Positions 16,063 to 23,406 of a stretch of DNA of 64,000 nucleotides are shown here, piece after piece (the first letter of the stretch is position 1; each line of letters begins with the position of its first letter). The DNA is from Saccharomonospora cyanea NA-134 (GTDB lineage Bacteria; Actinomycetota; Actinomycetes; Mycobacteriales; Pseudonocardiaceae). The DNA lies in the NCBI RefSeq assembly GCF_000244975.1, contig NZ_CM001440.1, forward strand, positions 186,001 to 250,000, in the 5' to 3' direction. Position numbers and translations under genes: made by a program. Below the pieces are notes generated by a model. It made no database searches and had not been told where the DNA came from. It saw nothing but the letters and a program-made list of their open reading frames with translations.

Positions 16063-17037
16063 TCAACGCGCGGTGAGCAGGACCTTCCCGAAGACCCCGC
16101 CTTCGTCAAGCGCCCGGTGCGCGTCGCCCGCGCGGGAGAGCGGGAACACCTGGTCGATCACCGGCTGAACGCTGCCCTGCTCCACCAGCGGCCACAGGTG
16201 TTCGCGCACCTGCGCCACGATCGCGGCCTTCTCGTCGAGGGGCCGGGCACGCAGGGTGGTGGCGGTGACGCTCGCCCGCTTGCCGAGCAGCTTGCCGAGG
16301 TTCAGCTCACCCTTGCGGCCGCCCTGCGTGCCGATGACCACGAGTCTGCCGCCGGTGGTCAGGGTGTCGACGTTGCGGTCGAGGTAGGCCGCGCCCATGT
16401 TGTCGAGGACGACGTCGGCGCCGCCGAACTCGGCCTTCACGACCTCCACGAAGTCCTGCTCGCGGTAGTTGATCGCGAGGTCCGCGCCGAGTTGCCTGCA
16501 CCGCTCGGCCCGCTCGTCGGAGCCCACGGTGACGACGACGGTGGCGCCCAGCGCCTTGCCGACCTGGATCGCGTGGGTGCCGATACCGCCCGCGCCGCCG
16601 TGCACCAGCAGTGTCTCCCCCTCGGCCAGCCGCGCGATCATGACGACGTTCGACCACACCGTGCAGGCCACCTCGGGTAGTGCCGCCGCCGCGACGAGCT
16701 CCACCTCTCCGGGGACGGGCAGGAGCTGACCTGCGGGGACCGCGACCCGCTCCGCGTAGCCGCCGCCCGCGAGCAGCGCGCACACGTGGTCGCCCACCCG
16801 CCAGCCCTCGACCCCCTCGCCCACCTCGGCGATGGTGCCCGAGCATTCGAGACCGAGGATGTCGCTGGCGCCGGGGGGCGGCGGGTATTTGCCCTGTCGC
16901 TGCAGGAGGTCGGCCCGGTTCACGGCGCTCGCCACGACCTCGACGACCACCTCGCCGGGGCCCGCGCTCGGGTCGTCGACCTCCGTCCACGTGAGATTGC
17001 CGGGACCACCCGGTTCGCTGAGCATGATCGCGCGCAT
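16063..17037 (-). CDS. NAD(P)H-quinone oxidoreductase, zinc-independent MDR family
   Basis: 324 residues from the ATG at 17037. It opens MRAIMLSEPGGPGNLTWTEV. The GroES-like domain has VNRADLLQRQGKYPPPPGAS, and the Rossmann domain has LLVHGGAGGIGTHAIQVGKALGA near residues 140-160 and a cofactor-binding VTVGSDERAE. No structural zinc cysteines are visible, and the PPPPGAS segment points to the PIG3/quinone oxidoreductase branch. It presumably reduces quinones with NADPH in the cytoplasm. It is convergent with the aminotransferase-fold gene. Substrate unknown. Confidence 0.85.
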   Translation of the reverse strand: MRAIMLSEPGGPGNLTWTEVDDPSAGPGEVVVEVVASAVNRADLLQRQGKYPPPPGASDILGLECSGTIAEVGEGVEGWRVGDHVCALLAGGGYAERVAVPAGQLLPVPGEVELVAAAALPEVACTVWSNVVMIARLAEGETLLVHGGAGGIGTHAIQVGKALGATVVVTVGSDERAERCRQLGADLAINYREQDFVEVVKAEFGGADVVLDNMGAAYLDRNVDTLTTGGRLVVIGTQGGRKGELNLGKLLGKRASVTATTLRARPLDEKAAIVAQVREHLWPLVEQGSVQPVIDQVFPLSRAGDAHRALDEGGVFGKVLLTAR

Positions 17038-17155
17038 GCGTCGACTGTAGGTCACCGTACGGGCGCCGGCTGAACACGTTCCTACCAATGATGCTTGATT
17101 TCTCGGACGGAACGAACAAAAGTGATCCGTCACCTGTGACGAAGGGGAATTTCAC

Positions 17156-18685
17156 ATGTCATCTCTGCGAGCGAGGTTGAGACCTGCCGTCGCTGTCGCG
17201 GCGTGCGCGAGCCTTGCGTTCGTCGGTGCGGGTACGGCTGTCGCCGAACCGATGGCCAATCCCAAGCTGCCCGACCGGCTGACCAAGCAGGTCGACATCA
17301 AGAAGATGAACCGGCACCTCATCGCGCTGCAGCGGATCGCCGAAACCCACAACGGCAACCGCGCGGCCAGCACGGAGGGGTACGACGCCTCAGCCGAGTA
17401 CATCGCCACCAAGCTGGAGCGGGCCGGATTCGACGTCACGCGCCAGGAGTTTCCGTTCCACTACTCGGAGACGCTGGCCGAGAAGCTCGTCGCCGACGGC
17501 ACCGAGATCCCCGTGACGATCATGAGCTACAGCCCGTCCACTGAGGAGGGTGGAGTCACGGCACCGCTCGCGGCGATCACCCCGGACGACACCCCGGGCT
17601 GCGAGGCGTCGGACTACGGTGACGTGACCGGCAGCATCGCGCTGGTGCAGCGTGGCTCGTGCTCGTTCGCGGAGAAGAGCCTCGCAGCGGCCGAGGCGGG
17701 AGCGGTGGCCGTCCTCGTCTACAACAACGCGGAAGGGCCGGTGAACGGCACTCTCGGCGAGGTGAACGACGGCTACGTGCCCGCCGGTGGCATCACCCGG
17801 GCCGACGGCGAGGCGCTCGCCGCGCTCGACGGCAAGGACATCACGTTGGAGTTGCGCGCCCTGATGGAGGAGCGCACCACCTACAACGTGATCGCCGAGA
17901 CGCAGACCGGCCGCAAGGACAACGTGGTCATGGCGGGGGCGCACCTCGACAGTGCCACGGAGGGCCCCGGCATCAACGACAACGGCACCGGCTCGGTGGC
18001 TCTGCTGGAGACCGCGCTGTCGATGGGGTCGAAGCCGGAGGTCAACAACGCGGTGCGGTTCGCGTGGTGGGGCGCCGAGGAGTTCGGTCTCGTCGGCTCG
18101 ACGCACTACGTCAACTCGCTGAGCTTCGAGCAGCAGCTCGACATCGCGCTGTACCTCAACTTCGACATGATCGGCTCGCCGAACGCCGGCTACTTCGTGT
18201 ACGACGGTGACGACTCCGCGGGTGAGGGTTCGGGCCCCGGCCCGTACGGCTCGGCCCAGATCGAGCGGGCGTTCGTCGACTACCTCGAAGGTGAGATCGG
18301 CGTCGCGACCGGGGAGAAGGACTTCGACGGTCGCTCCGACTACGGCGAGTTCATCGCGGTCGGCATCCCGGCGGGTGGCCTGTTCACCGGTGCCGAGGGC
18401 ATCAAGACCGAGGAGGAGGCCGCGCAGTGGGGCGGTACGGCCGGTGAGGCGTACGACTCCTGCTACCACCAGGCCTGCGACGACCTCGGCAACGTCGACC
18501 GGGTCGCGCTCGACCGCAACGCCGACGCGATGGCGTACGTGACCGGCAAGTACGCGCTGAGCACAGAGGACGTCAACGGGGTCGGGCCCGCGAGCCCGAA
18601 GAACAAGGCCAAGCTCGCGAAGCAGCGTGCAGGCCAGGCCGTGGCGGCCACCACCGCCGCGCACGCTCACGCGGTGACCGCCTGA
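17156..18685 (+). CDS. Secreted M28 family aminopeptidase with PA domain
   Basis: 509 residues with a clear signal peptide cleaved after AVA near residue 31. Residues ~130-225 form a protease-associated domain (IALVQRGSCSFAEK, AVAVLVYNN). The zinc peptidase domain has all ligands: GAHLDS, NDNGTGS, the catalytic and metal glutamates in WWGAEEFG, NFDMIGS, and the last histidine in CYHQACDD. It resembles Streptomyces griseus-type aminopeptidases and should release N-terminal residues from extracellular peptides. AAGGGG lies 10 bases before the ATG. The C-terminus is Ala/Lys-rich. A strong hairpin terminator follows. Confidence 0.9.
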   Translation: MSSLRARLRPAVAVAACASLAFVGAGTAVAEPMANPKLPDRLTKQVDIKKMNRHLIALQRIAETHNGNRAASTEGYDASAEYIATKLERAGFDVTRQEFPFHYSETLAEKLVADGTEIPVTIMSYSPSTEEGGVTAPLAAITPDDTPGCEASDYGDVTGSIALVQRGSCSFAEKSLAAAEAGAVAVLVYNNAEGPVNGTLGEVNDGYVPAGGITRADGEALAALDGKDITLELRALMEERTTYNVIAETQTGRKDNVVMAGAHLDSATEGPGINDNGTGSVALLETALSMGSKPEVNNAVRFAWWGAEEFGLVGSTHYVNSLSFEQQLDIALYLNFDMIGSPNAGYFVYDGDDSAGEGSGPGPYGSAQIERAFVDYLEGEIGVATGEKDFDGRSDYGEFIAVGIPAGGLFTGAEGIKTEEEAAQWGGTAGEAYDSCYHQACDDLGNVDRVALDRNADAMAYVTGKYALSTEDVNGVGPASPKNKAKLAKQRAGQAVAATTAAHAHAVTA

Positions 18686-18710
18686 TCCACGGGCGGGCGC
18701 ACACGGAAAG

Positions 18711-18753
18711 GCCCGGGCGCGGGGAGGCACGTCGCTGCCGTCCGCGCCCGGGC
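18711..18753 (+). terminator. Terminator after the M28 peptidase
   Basis: A perfect 12-bp inverted repeat (GCCCGGGCGCGG at 18711-18722 with 18742-18753) encloses a 19-base loop. It starts 25 bases after the peptidase stop. There is no clear T-run. Confidence 0.65.
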
Positions 18754-19185
18754 TGCTTACCGAGGTTTTCGTGCGAACGCGGTTGCACCGTGTCGCGGGA
18801 CCGGCATCCGACGCCCGAAACGCCAGCGGCGGAGCCGAACGCGGAATGCCGCGAAGACAAGTCCTTCTCGGCCCCGGAACTGCCCTTCGTCACGACCGGC
18901 CGGATCTAGCCACCTCGATCGTGGGGATACAGTTTCCGCTGTCCTGCAGCGGGACGGTCAACCGCGTGGAACTAGCTGCCACCACATCACCTGACCTTTC
19001 CCGGTGGGCGCATCGAACCGGGCTCCGGGCGGAAGCTCCGTCGTTCGGATGCGACCCGCTCGTTGTCGACTGAGTGCCCGGCCCGTGGCACGTTCACACG
19101 CGATTTCGTCCGGTTTGTCAGGGAATCGATGCCCGGACGGATATCCTGCTGACCAGCTGGACCCGGGTGTCTACCCTGCGTGTTC
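18754..19185. other. Intergenic region without a recognisable gene
   Basis: 432 bases between the peptidase terminator and the MarR gene. Short open frames exist but none has a ribosome site, conserved motif or consistent codon pattern. It presumably holds the MarR promoter; I could not place it. Confidence 0.5.
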
Positions 19186-19662
19186 ATGAGCGAGGAACCC
19201 CGCGAGGTGCGCTGGTTGACCGACACGGAGATGCTGGTGTGGCGCTCGTACATCGTGTCGACGCTGATGCTGCGGCAGCGGCTGCACAGGGAGCTCGCCG
19301 AGCGGCAGGACGTGTCGCTCATCGACTACGAGGTGCTGGTGTGCCTGGCGGATGCCGACGGCGGCGCCATGCGCATGACCGAACTCGCGACGATGCTCGG
19401 GTCCACGAAGAGCAGGCTGTCCCACCAGATCGCCCGCATGGAGTCCGCGGGCCTCGTGCGCAGGATTCGTCAGGCCGGCGACCGCAGAGGCGTCGCTGCG
19501 GAGCTGACCGAGCAGGGCGCGGAGTTGCTGCGGCGCTCGGCACCGACCCACGTGAACGGGGTGCGCGCCCACTTCGTGAACCTGCTGACCGAACAGGAGC
19601 AACAGGTCATGGGTCGCGCGTTCTCGCGGATCCTCGCACACCTGTCGGAGTCGGGAGACTGA
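19186..19662 (+). CDS. MarR family transcriptional regulator
   Basis: 158 residues from the ATG at 19186; a GTG six bases earlier is possible. The winged helix-turn-helix is complete: VSLIDYEVLVCLADADGGAMRMTELATMLG, recognition helix STKSRLSHQIARMESAGLV, and a wing with the MarR signature D-R-R-G (AGDRRGVAAELTEQG). It is likely a dimer binding a palindromic operator and responding to a small phenolic or oxidative signal. The next gene downstream is a tRNA, so its target is not evident from position. Confidence 0.88.
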   Translation: MSEEPREVRWLTDTEMLVWRSYIVSTLMLRQRLHRELAERQDVSLIDYEVLVCLADADGGAMRMTELATMLGSTKSRLSHQIARMESAGLVRRIRQAGDRRGVAAELTEQGAELLRRSAPTHVNGVRAHFVNLLTEQEQQVMGRAFSRILAHLSESGD

Positions 19663-19683
19663 GACGTTAGGCTAGGCGCGCAG

Positions 19684-19768
19684 GGAAGCGTGGCAGAGCG
19701 GCCGAATGCACTCGCCTTGAAAGCGAGCGACCCGCGAGGGTCCGGGGGTTCAAATCCCTCCGCTTCCG
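19684..19768 (+). tRNA. tRNA-Ser (anticodon TGA)
   Basis: Acceptor stem GGAAGCG/CGCTTCC, anticodon stem CTCGC/GCGAG with loop CTTGAAA (anticodon TGA), a long class II variable arm and a T-loop GGTTCAAATCC. The discriminator is G and the encoded 3' end is GCA, so CCA is added post-transcriptionally. It decodes UCA and related serine codons. Confidence 0.95.
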
Positions 19769-19888
19769 CAGCCGTGACCAGGGCGAACGCCGGTCGGTCC
19801 GGATCGCTCCGGCTGGTCGGTGGTCGCCCTGGCCTCGTTTTCCGGTCTCGTTCGCGTTCGGTTCGGGGGACGGCATCCGCCGTGGGTG

Positions 19889-20284
19889 TCAGGCGCTCCG
19901 CGGATGCGGCACCGAGGCATCGGCTCGGCAGCGGGCCACCTCCTCCAGGTACTCCGTCATGGCGTCACGGTTGCGGATCAGCAACTCGATGCGTTCGGAG
20001 AGTTTGTCGCGTTCGGCGGTGAGCATCGCCAGCATCTCGGGGGTGGCATCCGGGAAATGGATGGACCGGGGCTTGTCCAGACACGGAAGGATCTGCTTGA
20101 TCATCCGGGTCGGTAACCCGACAGCCAGCAGTCCCTGGATCTGCTTGACGCGATCGACATAGCGGGCGTCGTAGTCGCGGTACCCGTTCGGCGACCGGTC
20201 AGGAACGATCAAACCCTGCTCCTCGTAGTAGCGCAGCAGCCTTCGTGAGACCCCGGTCAGCCGTGACAGTTCACCGATCCTCAT
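19889..20284 (-). CDS. MerR family transcriptional regulator
   Basis: 131 residues from the ATG at 20284. It opens MRIGELSRLTGVSRRLLRYYEEQGLI, the MerR helix-turn-helix, then the wing segment GYRDYDARYVDRVKQI and a dimerisation coiled coil (LTAERDKLSERIELLIRNRD). The two cysteines (in LPCLDK and VARCRA) are not in a metal-binding arrangement typical of CueR or MerR. It is divergent from an MFS exporter with 67 bases between starts, and the exporter promoter carries a MerR-type dyad, so it very likely controls that pump in response to an organic effector. Confidence 0.87.
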   Translation of the reverse strand: MRIGELSRLTGVSRRLLRYYEEQGLIVPDRSPNGYRDYDARYVDRVKQIQGLLAVGLPTRMIKQILPCLDKPRSIHFPDATPEMLAMLTAERDKLSERIELLIRNRDAMTEYLEEVARCRADASVPHPRSA

Positions 20285-20312
20285 GGCCTGATGATAAGTA
20301 CGACACACCGAC

Positions 20313-20345
20313 TTGACCTTCACATCCATGTGAGGGTTTCACGAT
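20313..20345 (+). promoter_or_regulatory. MerR-type operator and promoter of the MFS gene
   Basis: A -35 TTGACC (20313-20318) overlaps a dyad ACCTTCACAT (20316-20325) / ATGTGAGGGT (20328-20337), 9 of 10 pairs matching. A -10-like CACGAT or TTCACG lies 19-21 bases from the -35, the stretched spacer typical of MerR-activated promoters. The start codon at 20352 is so close that the transcript would be leaderless. Confidence 0.6.
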
Positions 20346-20351
20346 CCGCGC

Positions 20352-21560
20352 ATGACATCGACCTCGACGCTTCCACGCGCCGACGCGACGCTCCCGTGGG
20401 CCGCGTTGCTTGCTCTCGGCACCGCCGTGTTCATCACCAGCCTGACCGAGACCATCCCCGCCGGGGTGCTTCCTCACATGGCGTCCAGCCTGGACATCAC
20501 CGCGGGTGAGGCCGGGCAGTCAGTCACCGCCTACGCGGCGGGGACGGCCTTGACGGCCATCCCCTTGGTCACCGCCACCGCACACTGGGCACGCAAACCC
20601 CTTCTGCTGGGGGCGCTGCTGGTGTTCACCGTCGCCAACACCCTGACCGCGGTCACGCCGAACTACCCCGTGCTGTTGGTCTCCAGGGTGTTGGCCGGTG
20701 TCGCAGCCGGGCTGGCCTGGGCGCTACTGGCCGGATATGCGCGACGTATCGCGCCCGAGGGTCTGGAAGGCCGCGCCATCGCCGTCACGATGGTCGGTAT
20801 CCCTCTCGCGCTGTCACTGGGGGTTCCTGCGGGAACGTTGATCGGACAGCAGATCGGTTGGCGTGTCACCTTCGGGGCGATCACCGGGCTCACCGTCATC
20901 GTGATGCTGTGGACCGTGATCAGCGTTCCCTCTGTCCCCGCCGCGTCGGGTACCCAGCGCGGTCGAGTCACCGCCCGCACAGCGCTGAGCGTTCCAGGAA
21001 TGGCGGCGATCATGGCGGTGGTCGTCACCTTCGTCCTGGGCCACACCGTCATCTACGCCTACGTCGCGCCCTACCTCGAGCACGCCGAACTCGGGTCCTC
21101 GACAGACCTCGTCCTGTTGGTCTTCGGCGCTGTCTGCCTGGTCAGCATCTGGTACACGGGGCGCCACATCGACACGGCACTACGGCATCTCACGATCACG
21201 GCCGCTGTCCTGTTCACCGTGGCCGTGGCCGCGTTCTCCGTCACCACGGCCACGGCCGTCGTCTGGGCGGCCGCGGTCCTCTGGGGACTCGGCTGGGGCG
21301 GCGTTCCCACGTTGCTTCAAACAGCAGCGGGCCAACTAGGAGGGAAACACAGTCCCGCCACCGCCGACGCAGCCCAGGCGATCCTCGTGACTCTGTGGAA
21401 CGCCGCCATGGCCGCCGGAGGCGTCATCGGGGGAATCCTGCTGCAAGGCATCGACATCACGGCGGTGCCGATCACCGCAGCCGCGCTCGGACTGCTGAGC
21501 CTCGTCGTCGTCCTCGTGGCGCGACGGGGATTCCCCTCCGACCACGGGGATGCCGCGTGA
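20352..21560 (+). CDS. MFS transporter (DHA1 family)
   Basis: 402 residues, 12 hydrophobic segments. The first two helices contain TSLTETIPAGVLPHMASSLDIT, typical of SotB/NepI/AraJ-like DHA1 exporters, and loop 2-3 has the reduced motif 'HWARKPLLLG'. RVLAGVAAGLAWALLAGYARRI corresponds to motif B and helix 5 has the antiporter-like GIPLALSLGVPAGTLIG. It probably exports drugs, sugars or purines by proton antiport. No ribosome site precedes the ATG, in line with leaderless translation from the MerR-type promoter. Confidence 0.85.
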   Translation: MTSTSTLPRADATLPWAALLALGTAVFITSLTETIPAGVLPHMASSLDITAGEAGQSVTAYAAGTALTAIPLVTATAHWARKPLLLGALLVFTVANTLTAVTPNYPVLLVSRVLAGVAAGLAWALLAGYARRIAPEGLEGRAIAVTMVGIPLALSLGVPAGTLIGQQIGWRVTFGAITGLTVIVMLWTVISVPSVPAASGTQRGRVTARTALSVPGMAAIMAVVVTFVLGHTVIYAYVAPYLEHAELGSSTDLVLLVFGAVCLVSIWYTGRHIDTALRHLTITAAVLFTVAVAAFSVTTATAVVWAAAVLWGLGWGGVPTLLQTAAGQLGGKHSPATADAAQAILVTLWNAAMAAGGVIGGILLQGIDITAVPITAAALGLLSLVVVLVARRGFPSDHGDAA

Positions 21561-21605
21561 CACTCGCTCGCCGTTCCGGTGCAGCCGCCGGCCGCACCGG
21601 ACGTG

Positions 21606-22106
21606 TCACGGAGTCGCGCGCGGGAGCGCGAGCCAGTCCTGCCACGTGATGTCGCGACCCAGGTACCTGGGTCGCTGGAAGGGCCAGTCGGCGGCGATCC
21701 ACTGCGGCACGAACGCGTCGAGCGCGCGCTCCACCTCGCCGCCGGCGAGGTCGTCCACCACCCACCAGGAGATCTCGCCGTCCGAGCCGGTGCGTTCGGG
21801 TGGGTCGATGTAGACACAGCCGAAGAGCGCCGTCTCCTCCTGGTCCAGCAGCGCGTAGTTGAACGACTGGTGCGCGGCTATCTCCTTCTCGTGCCGCAGC
21901 AGGTCGATTCGGTCCTCCTCATAGGTCATCGTCTCCCCGGGCCAGGCCCAGGCCGGGCCGAAGATCTCCCACAAGCGCTCCCTGGAGCCCATCACGGCGG
22001 GGTAGTCGAGTGCGGTGTCCGCCTCCCGGATCGGCCGCAGGCGAAGCGAGGTGCCGGGCACGGGCACGGAGACGGGGTGGACGAAGTCGTCAGGCAGCCA
22101 GCTCAT
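21606..22106 (-). CDS. GNAT-like N-acetyltransferase domain protein
   Basis: 166 residues. The opening MSWLPDDFVHPVSVPVPGTSLRLRPI leads to a GNAT-like READTALDY, and FNYALLDQEETALFGCVYIDPPE then EISWWVVDDLAGGEVERALD fit strands 2-5 of the fold. The acetyl-CoA loop R/Q-x-x-G-x-G/A is not obvious, so activity is uncertain. It stands alone on the minus strand, convergent with the MFS gene and ahead of the guanidinium exporter. Substrate unknown. Confidence 0.7.
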   Translation of the reverse strand: MSWLPDDFVHPVSVPVPGTSLRLRPIREADTALDYPAVMGSRERLWEIFGPAWAWPGETMTYEEDRIDLLRHEKEIAAHQSFNYALLDQEETALFGCVYIDPPERTGSDGEISWWVVDDLAGGEVERALDAFVPQWIAADWPFQRPRYLGRDITWQDWLALPRATP

Positions 22107-22212
22107 AGGAGAGCGAGGCTACAGACGGACGACCGGTTGGCCCACCGAAATGCGAGGTGGGCGGGAAGAGCCCCCGCCCACCTCGCAACGGTTGGCCGTC
22201 ACCGGTCGCGTT

Positions 22213-22527
22213 CTAGTGGACCAGCTTGAGTCCGACCACGCCTCCGACGATCATGGCCAGGAACAGCACCTTCAGCGCCGAGGCCGGTTCCTCCCCGGTG
22301 GCCATCGAGTACACGACGGTGAGCACCGCACCGATTCCCACCCAGACGGCGTAGGACGTGCCGACGGGCAGCTCCCGCATCGCGTAGGCGAGCCCTGCCA
22401 TGCTCGCGGCCAGGCCGGCGAAGAACACCACCGACGGACCGAGCCGGCTGAAGCCCTCGGATTTGCCCAACGCGATGGCCCACACGGCCTCCAGCACACC
22501 GGAGAGCACCAGGACGAGCCAGGACAT
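22213..22527 (-). CDS. gdx: Guanidinium exporter Gdx/SugE (SMR family)
   Basis: 104 residues from the ATG at 22527, four membrane helices. It starts SWLVLVLSGVLEAVWAIALGKSEGF, with the membrane-embedded glutamate of helix 1 (near residue 13) and the W-A-I-A-L-G-K-S-x-G-F pattern of the SugE/Gdx branch. YAVWVGIGAVLTVVYSM follows in helix 3. Gdx proteins form antiparallel dimers exchanging guanidinium for two protons. An upstream guanidine-III riboswitch confirms the substrate class. GGGAGG lies 5 bases before the ATG. Older annotations would call it a quaternary-ammonium pump. Confidence 0.93.
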   Translation of the reverse strand: MSWLVLVLSGVLEAVWAIALGKSEGFSRLGPSVVFFAGLAASMAGLAYAMRELPVGTSYAVWVGIGAVLTVVYSMATGEEPASALKVLFLAMIVGGVVGLKLVH

Positions 22528-22539
22528 GACAGCCTCCCG

Positions 22540-22583
22540 CGGGCCGTCTTGTCGCACACCGGGTACGGCGCCCCTCGTCCGGG
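22540..22583 (-). promoter_or_regulatory. Guanidine-III riboswitch
   Basis: Read on the minus strand, the leader contains CCGGACGAGG, then GCGCCGTACCCGG, then GACAAGACGG, in the order and spacing of the guanidine-III (ykkC-III) aptamer as I recall it from Thermobifida fusca. CCGG can pair with CCGG to close P1, and GCCGT can pair with ACGGC to form the pseudoknot. The 3' half directly abuts the GGGAGG ribosome site (22533-22538) of the exporter, so control is most likely translational, switching on when guanidine binds. Confidence 0.88.
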
Positions 22584-22775
22584 AACCCGCCTGATCGGGC
22601 TCTGATTCCACGCTCGCACACGCTTCGGCGGGGCGGCAACCCCTTCGTTTCCGCTGGGGTGGACGGCCGATGAGTCCTGCCTCGCTCATGCGGCGGGGAG
22701 GCTGGTCTCGCCGGTCACCGTAAGACGCGCTGTCAGGAAGTGCGTCACCACATCGAACCGGTCCGGAGCGTGCGG

Positions 22776-23369
22776 TCAGTCGCCGTCGGCGGAGAACACG
22801 CCGAGAGCTCGGGCCAGGACACCGCGAATGTGCTCGGGGTCCGGTTCGATGCACTCCAGCAGGATCGCCGCGCAGAGACCATCGGCGGCGACGACCAGCG
22901 CCTCGACGTGCATCGGGTCCGACGTGTACCGGTGGGCGATACCGGTGACCGCGTCACGCCAGTAGCGGGCCTTGGGGCGCAGTGCGGGGCGCCGGGCGGC
23001 GAGCGTGGACAGTTCGCGCTCCGCCACGGCGCGTCGGCGACCACTGCTGCCTGTACTGGCGATGAGCTCGGCGAACCCGGTGAGCGGGTCGGCGCTCTCG
23101 GCGATCTTTCGTAGTTGTGCCACGTACTCGTCGGCCACGGCGGAGAGCGCGGCCACGAGCAGTTCTTCCAAGCTGGCGAAGTAGTACGTGAGCAGGCCGG
23201 GGGGCACCCCGGCTTCGCGGGCGACGCTTCGGTGGGTGACACCGTCCGCGCCGTCGCGTTCGACGACACGAAGAGTGGCGTCGATGATCTCGGCCTTGCG
23301 TCGTTCACCCCGGGCACGCCTGCCGTCGGTGCCCGGGGGTCTCGTCCGATCCGCCGCACGCCGACCCAC
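22776..23369 (-). CDS. TetR family repressor
   Basis: 197 residues. After a basic leader comes the TetR helix-turn-helix: RRKAEIIDATLRVVERDGADGVTHRSVAREAGVPPGLLTYYFASLEELLVAAL, residues ~24-75. The C-terminal ligand domain is helical with AVAERELSTLAARRPALRP and resembles the BetI/AcrR-like group. It lies 37 bases downstream of the MFS gene on the same strand, so it is the second gene of an operon that it probably represses through the palindrome at 24970-25002. The inducer is unknown, presumably a substrate of the pump. Confidence 0.88.
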   Translation of the reverse strand: MGRRAADRTRPPGTDGRRARGERRKAEIIDATLRVVERDGADGVTHRSVAREAGVPPGLLTYYFASLEELLVAALSAVADEYVAQLRKIAESADPLTGFAELIASTGSSGRRRAVAERELSTLAARRPALRPKARYWRDAVTGIAHRYTSDPMHVEALVVAADGLCAAILLECIEPDPEHIRGVLARALGVFSADGD

Positions 23370-23406
23370 GCCAACACCATAACGGTAGCCCCACGGTCGA
23401 CCAGCT

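Noticed and set aside
22213-22854. Longer frame upstream of gdx
   Set aside because: The extension is the riboswitch leader; the family N-terminus and GGGAGG support the ATG at 22527.
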